Shown here one piece after another: positions 44,672 to 52,654 of a stretch of DNA of 64,000 nucleotides. Position 1 is the stretch's first letter; each line of letters starts with the position of its first letter. The notes under the pieces were generated by a model. It saw nothing but the letters and a program-made list of their open reading frames with translations, was not told the origin of the DNA and ran no database searches. Position numbers and translations under genes: made by a program. The stretch is from an uncultured Clostridium sp. GTDB taxonomy: Bacteria > Bacillota > Clostridia > Lachnospirales > Lachnospiraceae. Location of the stretch: positions 57,420 through 121,419 of the forward strand of contig CAMWYJ010000004.1 in NCBI GenBank assembly GCA_947178445.1. The letters are read 5' to 3'.

Positions 44672-44710
44672 CCCGGCAGAGATAGCTGTAACAATCTGCC
44701 GGGAGTTTTT
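44672..44710 (+). terminator. Terminator after the plus-strand anti-sigma gene
   Basis: CCCGGCAGA (44672-44680) pairs exactly with TCTGCCGGG (44695-44703), 14-base loop, followed by AG and five Ts. Confidence 0.85.
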
Positions 44711-44768
44711 GTATTCCACCTAGATATCGAATCAGGAGTTATCGCAAATGAAATATATCTTTCAGTGG

Positions 44769-45920
44769 TTATTTACAATTTATCTGAAATGGTTCGCCGA
44801 TATCACCGATCCTGCCGTGCCAGTCTCCTTCATGTGCATCATCACAGATGTTGTAGGCAGGATCTGTCCATACATAATGCATTTTTGTAAAATTATAGTA
44901 TTGGACATCCTGATCTAACGCATCGGTTTCTTTCAATGTGGTGATTTTGGAATATCCGGGTCCCTCTAAATCAAAGGTTGCCAAAACCGTGATTCCCCTG
45001 TTATCTGTTCCGTTTAAAACAAATTGGTATGCATTATGAACTGCATCATATGCTTCCTTTTCAAGTTTTCTGTCAATGGCAGGAGGATTATCAATGTGAT
45101 AGTAAATTTTCTGACTCTGTTCATTGATGCACAGTTTATCTAAAACAAGAGTCATTCCATCCAGTTCATAGCTTCGATTCAGCAAAACTTCGCTTGTTTT
45201 TAATTGAAGTGCTCTGTTGGCTATTTGAAACGTATAAGAAAAATGCCGGGTGTCATCTGTCTCATAATCTACAGCGGATAAATTCAATTTGATTTTTAAA
45301 ATATCATCTGGATTTGTCAGCATGTCTGCAAAATCTTGCAGATTATAAGTTCCCCCTGCCCAATAGGAGCGGGAATCTGTGCTGCTTTGCATAAAGCTGT
45401 CTAATTGAAGACTTTTTTTATCATCTGCATTTACGTTTTTCTTTGTATGGCCATTTACGGTAATAGAGTCTAGAAGTAAATCATAATATCCCTCATAAGT
45501 GGCACTGTTTTTTTCCTGTGTGGTGAAAAAACGTTCCGTATCACAGGTAAGCGTAAAAGTACAAATTAACTCTGTGCCATCTATGATGGCTTCATTTAAT
45601 TGAAGGGTTACATCACCGTCCGTATCTGTCTGTGAGATTTTTGTGGTATAATTGGAAACATCTTCATGTGCACCGTATATCATTTCATTAATGCTGTGAA
45701 ATGCAAGTTTGCAATTTGCTTTTACCTCACTGCTTAATGGAGATGGAATCACAAATAATGTGAGAAGGAAGACGAGTGCAGCGGCAATTGGTATTCCAAG
45801 CCGGTAATTTATGCTTATATTTGTTTTTTTGTGTTTGGTATCGTGCAGCATATGCTGCTTTAATTCTTCTGAAACCTTTAATTTTTCCATTTGGCTTACA
45901 TAAAAGTCTTTTTCGCTCAT
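44769..45920 (-). CDS. DUF4179-type membrane anti-sigma protein
   Basis: 383 residues. N-terminus MSEKDFYVSQMEKLKVSEEL with a helix ending near 30, one membrane helix (about 43-60), then an outside beta-rich domain (about 65-383). It has the same plan as the protein at 43363 but low similarity, so this is a different pair. AAAGGAG precedes the start. The sigma gene lies 72 bp upstream on the same strand. Confidence 0.82.
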   Translation of the reverse strand: MSEKDFYVSQMEKLKVSEELKQHMLHDTKHKKTNISINYRLGIPIAAALVFLLTLFVIPSPLSSEVKANCKLAFHSINEMIYGAHEDVSNYTTKISQTDTDGDVTLQLNEAIIDGTELICTFTLTCDTERFFTTQEKNSATYEGYYDLLLDSITVNGHTKKNVNADDKKSLQLDSFMQSSTDSRSYWAGGTYNLQDFADMLTNPDDILKIKLNLSAVDYETDDTRHFSYTFQIANRALQLKTSEVLLNRSYELDGMTLVLDKLCINEQSQKIYYHIDNPPAIDRKLEKEAYDAVHNAYQFVLNGTDNRGITVLATFDLEGPGYSKITTLKETDALDQDVQYYNFTKMHYVWTDPAYNICDDAHEGDWHGRIGDIGEPFQINCK

Positions 45921-45992
45921 TTTAAAATGGCTCCTTTCTATAATGTTTAAACGCTTTTATCTGCAAAATATATTGAAACCAGCTTAAATTAT

Positions 45993-46511
45993 TTAATATT
46001 TTGCTGATTCCAGTATGTTTTTTCGAAGAAGTTCTCTTCCACGTTGAAGCTGGGTTCTGATTGTGGATTCCTTTCTTTTTAGTAAATCTGCAATCTCCTT
46101 TGTGGAATATTCTTCAAAATAGAATAGATATAATACGATACTGTATTTTTCTGGTATATTCTTAAGTAAGGCTGTGACGTTTTCTTCGTCCTGTAAAAAA
46201 AGTGCTTCGGCATCTTTCCAAGGTTTTGCTATTTGCTGTTTTTCAAGTAAAAGATGAAGGTTTTCACATATCTGCCTGTGTTTTCTCCATGGGGAACGGT
46301 ACAGGGAATGACATTCATTTATGGTTATCCGTATCAGCCAGCGTTTTTCGTATTCGCGGTCTGAAAACGTTTTTTTTGTGCTTAATAGTTTCAAAAATAC
46401 ATTTTGATAGATATCTTCCGCATCCTCTTTATTTTTTAGATAGCTGAATGCAAGACGGTATACCATATCTGAATAATGCTGAAGGATTCGGCTATACTCT
46501 GTTTCGTCCAA
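45993..46511 (-). CDS. ECF-type RNA polymerase sigma factor
   Basis: 172 residues. Region 2: YLKNKEDAEDIYQNVFLKLL and RWLIRITINECHSLYRSPWR; region 4: IPEKYSIVLYLFYFEEYSTK and STIRTQLQRGRELL. The start is TTG at 46511, supported by a perfect AGGAGGTGA eight bases upstream. The rare start codon may keep its level low. The anti-sigma gene follows on the same strand. Confidence 0.93.
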   Translation of the reverse strand: MDETEYSRILQHYSDMVYRLAFSYLKNKEDAEDIYQNVFLKLLSTKKTFSDREYEKRWLIRITINECHSLYRSPWRKHRQICENLHLLLEKQQIAKPWKDAEALFLQDEENVTALLKNIPEKYSIVLYLFYFEEYSTKEIADLLKRKESTIRTQLQRGRELLRKNILESAKY

Positions 46512-46859
46512 GGTTTCACCTCCTGTTCTATAAATGCCCTGTTACAGATTCATTTTCGATAGGCAAGGCATTTAAAGTTTTTGAAAGCTTTCAAATAAAT
46601 AACGAAAATATAATGTAAAATGTCTCAAAACAAGTAAATTTTAACGTATATTTGATTTCCCTGCTACTGGAATAAATAACCAAGTGTTGACATAAACAAG
46701 GATTCAAAGTCTTTTGACTGGCACATAAGACTGTGATACAATGTCACCACATAGGAAGGACAACATGTATTCCAAAGCAGTTTTACCTTATGAATCATAG
46801 CAGATTTTTATATTGACGATAGATTGAAATTTTAAAGAAAGAGGATATGGATGTGAGGC
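46512..46859. other. Divergent intergenic region between ECF sigma and sce7726-like genes
   Basis: 348 bp without a gene. It holds AAATGCC/GGCATTT (46532-46538 and 46567-46573) upstream of the sigma gene and the plus-strand promoter at 46714-46742. Otherwise AT-rich with no feature I can name. Confidence 0.5.
46714..46742 (+). promoter_or_regulatory. Promoter for the sce7726-like gene
   Basis: TTGACT (46714-46719) and TACAAT (46737-46742) with a 17-bp spacer, 117 bp before the start codon. Confidence 0.7.
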
Positions 46860-47441
46860 ATGCTTTACGATAAAGATATTCGGGAACCGCTTTTTGATTT
46901 TTTAGAGGAACAATATGGGAAAATACGCATTATTGAGGAAAAGCAGATGGGAAGATCCAGAGCAGATGCAGTCATGGTAATGCCGCACGCTGTGTGTGGA
47001 ATAGAGATTAAAAGTGATGCGGATACTTATGCCCGTTTAAAACGGCAGGTTAAAGATTATAATCAATATTTTGATTATAATTATATTGTCGTCGGAACAA
47101 GTCATGCAATGCATGTGCGGGAGCATGTTCCCAACTGGTGGGGAATTATTACCGTGGAAATGGAAGCGGGCAGTGTGGATTTTTATATGCTGAGAGCGGT
47201 GGGTGAAAATCCAGGTGTGAACTGGAAAAAGAAATTAAGCATTTTATGGCGGCCAGAACTCGCACATATTCAGGAGTTAAACGGGATGCCGAAGTACCGG
47301 AAAAAAAGTAAGGATTTTGTCATTGATAAGATACTATGTAAAGCAGCCAAGGAAGATTTGTACCGGCAGATTAGTGAAGAATTATTTGAACGGGACTACA
47401 ATGAGATTGCAAAAATAATCGCGGATTATCAAAATAAGTAG
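46860..47441 (+). CDS. sce7726-like / MmcB-like PD-(D/E)XK protein
   Basis: 193 residues, soluble. The core RADAVMV, then GIEIKSDADTYARLKRQVKD gives the D and ExK residues of the nuclease fold, and YIVVGTSHAMHV continues the family pattern seen in sce7726 and MmcB proteins. The C-terminal third is helical and basic. Such proteins are linked to DNA repair, phage or mobile elements; the exact role is not known. GAGG lies upstream but close to the start. It is the last accessory gene before spoVT. Confidence 0.75.
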   Translation: MLYDKDIREPLFDFLEEQYGKIRIIEEKQMGRSRADAVMVMPHAVCGIEIKSDADTYARLKRQVKDYNQYFDYNYIVVGTSHAMHVREHVPNWWGIITVEMEAGSVDFYMLRAVGENPGVNWKKKLSILWRPELAHIQELNGMPKYRKKSKDFVIDKILCKAAKEDLYRQISEELFERDYNEIAKIIADYQNK

Positions 47442-47684
47442 AGGGAGACAAAATGTGATTGCCAAATTTTGCAGCAAAAATGCTTTAGGGGAAGTGACAA
47501 ATGCATGAAAAGATTTGCACGAAAAAGAGTTTAAGGTTTAGATAAAACTTGAACTCTTTTTGTATATTCTCTCTCTTTTTACAGATACTAGCAGTATGAA
47601 AATCGGAGAGAAAATAGATTTTAAGCCCAAAAAGGATTAAACGGTATTCCTTTCCGAAAATATATCTGTAAAAGGAGAATATAT

Positions 47685-48233
47685 ATGAAAGCAACAGGAA
47701 TTGTGCGCCGTATAGACGAGCTTGGAAGAATTGTAGTCCCAAAAGAGATTCGCAGAACGCTGCGGATTCGGGAGGGTGATCCATTGGAAATTTTCACCGA
47801 TAAGGATGGAGAAATTATTTTAAAGAAATATTCCCCGATTGGAGAACTCAGCATTTTTGCTCAGGAATATGTAGATGCAACTGCCCAGATTCTTGGCTAT
47901 CCGGTCTGTGTTACAGATAGGGACCAGATTATTGCCGTATCCGGTATGCCCAAAAAGAATTTTATTGGAAAATCTCTGCATAAGGAGCTTGAGGAGGCGA
48001 TTAATGACAGGGAGGCCATTATGGCAAAACGTGGGGAAAAGAAATTTATTCAAATTACAGGAGAAAATGATGACGTTTATGAAGGTGAGATTGTGCAGAC
48101 GATTATCTGTGAAGGGGATGCAATCGGGGCAGTTATCGTGCTTAATAAAGACGAAAAATCCCCTCTTACAGAGACGGAGCGCAAGGCTGCCGTCATAGCG
48201 GCAAACTTTTTAGGTCGGCAGATGGAGGGATAG
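47685..48233 (+). CDS. spoVT: Stage V sporulation regulator SpoVT
   Basis: 182 residues. AbrB-type swapped-hairpin DNA-binding domain at 1-52 (TGIVRRIDELGRIVVPKEIR), then a GAF-like domain (about 60-180). It controls forespore genes late in sporulation. AAAAGGAG precedes the ATG. It restarts the conserved gene order broken off after the PrsA-like gene at 23.7 kb. Confidence 0.97.
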   Translation: MKATGIVRRIDELGRIVVPKEIRRTLRIREGDPLEIFTDKDGEIILKKYSPIGELSIFAQEYVDATAQILGYPVCVTDRDQIIAVSGMPKKNFIGKSLHKELEEAINDREAIMAKRGEKKFIQITGENDDVYEGEIVQTIICEGDAIGAVIVLNKDEKSPLTETERKAAVIAANFLGRQMEG

Positions 48234-48374
48234 TTTACAGTAGAAGCAGAAAAATCAAAGGCTGAAAGCAGTTTCGGATTGCTTACCTGTGAAAATGCAA
48301 ATGTAAATATTGCACAAAAAAATAGTCGAAAAATGATGAAAAAATACCAAAATATGGTAGCAAATGTCATAGTA

Positions 48375-48402
48375 TTTTCAGAGGGAATCCCTTGAAAATT
48401 TT
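48375..48402 (+). terminator. Candidate terminator after spoVT
   Basis: TTTTCAGAGGG (48375-48385) pairs with CCCTTGAAAA (48389-48398) with one bulged G, loop AAT, then four Ts. It lies 140 bp after the stop codon. Confidence 0.5.
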
Positions 48403-48441
48403 GCTATTTTTTACAAAAAAACTAAGAATATGGTGATTTAC

Positions 48442-48470
48442 TTGACAAACAGGGGGTAAAGCAGTATAAC
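48442..48470 (+). promoter_or_regulatory. Promoter for the HU gene
   Basis: Perfect TTGACA (48442-48447), 17-bp spacer, TATAAC (48465-48470). The best promoter in the window, fitting a highly expressed gene. Confidence 0.87.
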
Positions 48471-48544
48471 TATTGCTAGGACTTGCCTAACGGGGGCAGG
48501 TATATAAGTAATACTATATAATATTAAGAGGAGGAACTATTCCT

Positions 48545-48820
48545 ATGAACAAGACAGAGTTAGTTGTGGCTATGGCTGAAAAGACTGAATTATCTAAGAA
48601 GGATGCTGAGAAGGCTTTAAAGGCTTTCACTGATGTAGTAGCTGAGGAGTTAGCAAAGGGTGAGAAAATCCAGTTAGTTGGTTTTGGTACTTTCGAGGTT
48701 GTTGACAGACCTGCAAGAGAGGGACGTAATCCTAAGACTGGTGAGTCTATGAAGATTGCTGCTTCTAAGGCACCTAAGTTTAAGGCTGGTAAGGCTTTAA
48801 AGGATGTTGTTAACAAATAA
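48545..48820 (+). CDS. hup: DNA-binding protein HU
   Basis: 91 residues. MNKTELVVAMAEKTELSKKD and VGFGTFEV, then RNPKTGESMKIAASKAPKFK, are standard HU sequence, including the intercalating proline arm. It compacts and bends DNA. AAGAGGAGG lies at a rather long distance (12 bases) from the ATG. It is a single-gene unit with a strong promoter and its own terminator, and its codon use is biased towards preferred codons. Confidence 0.98.
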   Translation: MNKTELVVAMAEKTELSKKDAEKALKAFTDVVAEELAKGEKIQLVGFGTFEVVDRPAREGRNPKTGESMKIAASKAPKFKAGKALKDVVNK

Positions 48821-48838
48821 TTTTGTTAAGTAAGCTAG

Positions 48839-48867
48839 GGCTGTTGCATCAGGCAACAGCCTTTTTT
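48839..48867 (+). terminator. Terminator after the HU gene
   Basis: GGCTGTTGC (48839-48847) pairs exactly with GCAACAGCC (48853-48861), loop ATCAG, then six Ts. Confidence 0.95.
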
Positions 48868-48884
48868 CTGTTTAGGAGGAATAT

Positions 48885-49124
48885 ATGAGATTAGATAAAT
48901 ACTTAAAGGTATCAAGAATTATCAAGCGGAGAACGGTAGCCAATGATGCCTGTGATGCAGGACGCATCATGATTAATGGAAAAGTGGCAAAGGCTTCCAC
49001 AAATGTGAAGGTGGGAGACCGGATTGACATTGAGTTTGGTAATAAGAATGTCAGTGTGGAGGTCACCCAGATTATGGAGTCCACAAAGAAGGAGGATGCA
49101 AAAGAAATGTTTAAGTATCTCTAA
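48885..49124 (+). CDS. rqcP: S4-domain RNA-binding protein RqcP (YabO)
   Basis: 79 residues, a lone S4 domain: RLDKYLKVSRIIKRRTVAND near the start and GRIMINGKVAKASTNVKVGD. RqcP binds tRNA and 23S rRNA on stalled 50S subunits and helps RqcH add alanine tails in ribosome quality control. TTTAGGAGG precedes the ATG. Its place between HU and yabP is the same as in other Firmicutes. Confidence 0.93.
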   Translation: MRLDKYLKVSRIIKRRTVANDACDAGRIMINGKVAKASTNVKVGDRIDIEFGNKNVSVEVTQIMESTKKEDAKEMFKYL

Positions 49125-49256
49125 AATATGCATTTTTTCTATATTTGGTTCATAGAATGAACAAGGTTAAAAGATTGCGGGCAATAAGCAGTTGGCAGGG
49201 AGTGCTCCTTTGTTCAAGGAAAAGCAGGGATGGGATATAGGAAAGGTGGAGATATT

Positions 49257-49541
49257 ATGGAAGAGGTACGTAATACAAGAGGTCATAAGATAACATTAAA
49301 TAATCGCGGTGCAGGAGTGATTACCGGTGTAAATGCGGTGATATCTTTTGATCCAAATGAGGTGCTGCTAGAGACAGAGCAGGGAGTGCTGTTGATCAAA
49401 GGAACCGATTTGAATGTGACAAAGCTTACGCTGGATAAAGGCGAGGTGGAAGTGGATGGCAGAGTGGATTCTCTGACCTATTCTGATTTGAAGCCGGGTC
49501 TTAAAGATGAAAATGGATTGTTTAACCGTCTGTTTAAGTAG
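49257..49541 (+). CDS. yabP: Sporulation protein YabP
   Basis: 94 residues from ATG 49257, with AGGTGGAG upstream; a longer frame starts at 49230 but lacks a site. Typical beta-rich sequence HKITLNNRGAGVITGVNAVI and GEVEVDGRVDSLTYSD. YabP is needed for spore formation at a stage before coat assembly in Bacillus; its exact function is not known. yabQ follows after 8 bp. Confidence 0.93.
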   Translation: MEEVRNTRGHKITLNNRGAGVITGVNAVISFDPNEVLLETEQGVLLIKGTDLNVTKLTLDKGEVEVDGRVDSLTYSDLKPGLKDENGLFNRLFK

Positions 49542-49549
49542 GTGGTCGC

Positions 49550-49972
49550 ATGGCATCGTTTATTTATGATGAGGTACACCTGTTTTTGGCATGTATGCTG
49601 TTAGGAGCTGCACTGGCATTGCTTTATGATGGGATACGGATTATCCGTATGCTCATTCATCACTGGGATTTTGTGGTAGATGTAGAGGATTTATGCTTCT
49701 GGCTTTTTACCGCATGGATGGTATTTTATACACTGTTTGCTTATAACAGGGGAGCGCTCAGGGGTTATGCGTTTTTGGGACTGTTCCTGGGATTTTTGCT
49801 TTATGCGCTGACTGTAAGCCGTCAGATTCTGAAAATGGCGGCATGGATTGTTCCATATTGGCACAGGGGTAGTAAATTTCTTCAGAAGCCTTTTGTGTTT
49901 TTGGGAAGGCATGTAAGAAAGGGATTGAAAAATATACAGACACAAGTTAAAATGGCAATTAAGGGGAGATAA
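49550..49972 (+). CDS. yabQ: Sporulation membrane protein YabQ
   Basis: 140 residues. Three to four membrane helices (about 8-32, 42-65, 70-88) and a basic C-terminus. The first loop ALALLYDGIRIIRM and DVEDLCFWLFTAW are family features. YabQ is needed for spore cortex formation. It is cotranscribed with yabP and divIC. Confidence 0.92.
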   Translation: MASFIYDEVHLFLACMLLGAALALLYDGIRIIRMLIHHWDFVVDVEDLCFWLFTAWMVFYTLFAYNRGALRGYAFLGLFLGFLLYALTVSRQILKMAAWIVPYWHRGSKFLQKPFVFLGRHVRKGLKNIQTQVKMAIKGR

Positions 49973-49983
49973 ACCAAGGTTGG

Positions 49984-50292
49984 GTGAATACATTGAGTAG
50001 AAAGAGAAGAAGAAAACAAAAAATCAAAAAAGGACTTCCAATGATTGCATTTGTTGTGATTGCATTTTGTCTTTGTGTTGGTGTGAAAGCCCATTCACTG
50101 AAGATGGAGCGGGATGAGCTGGCAGAAAAACAGGAGATGCTGGAAAAACAGATCAAAAGCGAGGAGGAGAGGGCAGAGGAACTGGAAGCTCTTGAGAAAT
50201 ACATGCAGACAAAGAAATATATGGAGGATGTTGCGAGGGAGAAACTTGGTCTTGTCTACCCGGATGAGATTTTAATTGAACCGATTAAGTAA
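49984..50292 (+). CDS. divIC: Septum formation initiator DivIC/FtsB family
   Basis: 102 residues from GTG 49984 (AAGG upstream; TTG 49993 is an alternative). A very basic cytoplasmic tail, one helix (about 20-38), then a coiled coil (about 40-75) and YMEDVAREKLGLVYPDEILI, the family's end motif. It works with DivIB and FtsL in the divisome. The gene has a rare start codon. Confidence 0.92.
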   Translation: MNTLSRKRRRKQKIKKGLPMIAFVVIAFCLCVGVKAHSLKMERDELAEKQEMLEKQIKSEEERAEELEALEKYMQTKKYMEDVAREKLGLVYPDEILIEPIK

Positions 50293-50454
50293 TGATAAAT
50301 ACGCATGTCGGAACTTGCGTTCTTTGAGAAGTAAATTTGACAGATTATACAGTGGTATACCGATATAATATATCCCACTTTCAGCAATCATTTATTTAAG
50401 GTGAATGAAAACAATGATTGCGATGCTGATGTAAAGTGATTGGAGGGATGTAGA

Positions 50455-52551
50455 ATGCAATATCGGATGGAATATATTGGGATACATATAGCAGCTTTTT
50501 TTGTGGCAAGATGCCAGCTGTTTATGATGTATCCTTTTGTTGTGCCGTTTTTTATGGCGGCATATTTGCAGGATCGAAGCGGAATAAGCTTATTTGTAAT
50601 CCTTATGCTGGGATTGTTATCAAAGGCTGGGTATGTCCAGTCCATACGCTATGGAAGCATCTTGATATTCTTACTTGCAATGCTGGGAAAGACAGACCGG
50701 GAACAGATATTTGAAAATAATATTCAGATTGCTATGGCTGCCGGAATGATCCTGTTTGCCATATCAATGCCATTTCAGTACATGGTGACGGGCAGGGACA
50801 GCAGTGTCCTTTATGCATTATTAGAGGGTGTAATTGCTGCATGCATGGTTCTGGTGTTGGAGCAGGCAGTTGCAGCATTTCGGGCAGGTACTGACCGGAT
50901 GTTTGCTACGAACGAACGGTTTATCGGAGTATTTGCGATATTGGGAATCGCACTGTTTGGTTGTCCGGTTATGGAAACCCCGTTTCATTTATTGTTTGCT
51001 GTGTGCAGCTACCTGTTACTTTACTATACATATCGGTTTGACAGCAGTGTGGGAATTACTACTGGAAGTATAACAGGACTTGTGCTTTCCTTCCAGACAG
51101 GGCAGGTGGCTTATCTGGCAGTGATGATTCTTCTGGCCTGTCTTATCACGCTTTTAAAGGAGCTGGGAAAGCTGGGAGTTCTGTTAGCTTATGTGGCAGG
51201 AGTCGTTTTGCTTGGGATGGTGTATGAAAAAAGCCTGCTTAACCCCCAGATGCTTATAGCAGCTCTCCTAGCAGCAGGAGCATTTTGGATGACACCAAAA
51301 CGGCAAAGGACACGGATAACGGGAAGTGCAGGACAGGGAAATGTGGATTCGCCGGAAACTTTGGTACAGAGAGTGGTGGGGAACCGTGTACGGGATTTTG
51401 GAGAAGCATTTCTTGCTATGGAAAAAATGTTGAATATCCATGAGGAGGAGCGGGAACAGGTAAATCTTGGTGGATTGAGTAATATATATCTGAGTGGCGA
51501 TGGAATTTCCCTTTTAAATGTGGTGGAATCGGAAAGCAGCCGCCTTCAGGAAATGAGGAAAAACTTTATCCGACAGTTAGGGCAGATTGGAGAAGTGATT
51601 ACATCTTTTCAGGGAGAGCTTGACGAGGAGGCATTTTCTGTTAGTTATTTGGAAAGTCGGGTAATGGAGCGGGCGGCGAAAATGGGAGTGGTGGTGACAA
51701 AAGTAATGCCCGTAAAGGGACAAAATGAACGGTTGCAGGTATATATGAGCTGTTATGCCATGGAGAATCATATGGTAACCGGTAGGCAGCTTGCAGATAA
51801 AATCGGCCGTATTGCAGGGCGGAAGATGGTTTGTGTGGAAAAAGGTGAAGACCTGGTGGGAAAACAGGAGGGGATTCTTTGCTTTGTGGAAGAAGGAAAA
51901 TATATGCTTACAACGGGAATCAAGCGTCGAGAACGGCAGGGTGAACAATTATGCGGAGATAATTTTTCCATCACGAAGTTGGATATCCAGAAAGCGGTTT
52001 TAATGCTGTCGGATGGTATGGGAAGTGGTGAGTCGGCATTTATAAAAAGTGAGCAGATAGTAGATTTGCTGGAACAATTATTGGCGGCAGGATTTTGCAG
52101 GGAGCTGGCGATTGAACTGTTAAACTCCTTTATCAGTTTTTTGACGGATGGAACCATGAGCTCGACGCTTGACCTGACTATGATTGATTTCTATACAGGA
52201 ACGGCTGATTTTATCAAGTTAGGCGCATCTACAACGTTTATAAAACGGGGAAGAAAGGTGGAGTGCATCCGGTCAACCTCCCTCCCGGTAGGAGTATTAG
52301 AACAGGTAGAGTTTGACACATGCAAAAGATTGCTTTATCATGGGGATATCGTTGTTATGGTAAGTGATGGAGTACTTGATGGCATCATTTTTGAGAATAA
52401 AGAGGAGTATCTGGCAGATCTGATTGCCGGTATGGATACCTGCAATGCCCAGACTATGGCAGAACAGATTATGGAGGATGTAGAGTCCATGCAAAGAGAA
52501 GGAATGAAGGATGACAGCACTGTACTGGTTGCTGGAATCTGGGAGCGGTAG
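50455..52551 (+). CDS. spoIIE: Stage II sporulation protein E, membrane phosphatase
   Basis: 698 residues from ATG 50455 (GGAGGG upstream; TTG 50440 overlaps this site and is rejected). About ten membrane helices (about 10-280), a regulatory region, then a PP2C phosphatase domain (about 480-695) with LSDGMGSGESAF and VSDGVLDGI metal-binding aspartates. It dephosphorylates SpoIIAA and so switches on sigma-F in the forespore, and links this to septum formation. tilS follows after about 100 bp. Confidence 0.96.
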   Translation: MQYRMEYIGIHIAAFFVARCQLFMMYPFVVPFFMAAYLQDRSGISLFVILMLGLLSKAGYVQSIRYGSILIFLLAMLGKTDREQIFENNIQIAMAAGMILFAISMPFQYMVTGRDSSVLYALLEGVIAACMVLVLEQAVAAFRAGTDRMFATNERFIGVFAILGIALFGCPVMETPFHLLFAVCSYLLLYYTYRFDSSVGITTGSITGLVLSFQTGQVAYLAVMILLACLITLLKELGKLGVLLAYVAGVVLLGMVYEKSLLNPQMLIAALLAAGAFWMTPKRQRTRITGSAGQGNVDSPETLVQRVVGNRVRDFGEAFLAMEKMLNIHEEEREQVNLGGLSNIYLSGDGISLLNVVESESSRLQEMRKNFIRQLGQIGEVITSFQGELDEEAFSVSYLESRVMERAAKMGVVVTKVMPVKGQNERLQVYMSCYAMENHMVTGRQLADKIGRIAGRKMVCVEKGEDLVGKQEGILCFVEEGKYMLTTGIKRRERQGEQLCGDNFSITKLDIQKAVLMLSDGMGSGESAFIKSEQIVDLLEQLLAAGFCRELAIELLNSFISFLTDGTMSSTLDLTMIDFYTGTADFIKLGASTTFIKRGRKVECIRSTSLPVGVLEQVEFDTCKRLLYHGDIVVMVSDGVLDGIIFENKEEYLADLIAGMDTCNAQTMAEQIMEDVESMQREGMKDDSTVLVAGIWER

Positions 52552-52654
52552 GTTTTAAGTGTGGGAAAACTGCCTGCCAGTGGGATGGAACCATAACCCG
52601 ATATCTATAGAGATAGAAAATAAAGTAGAGTCAATATTTTTTGGGAGAAGCAGC

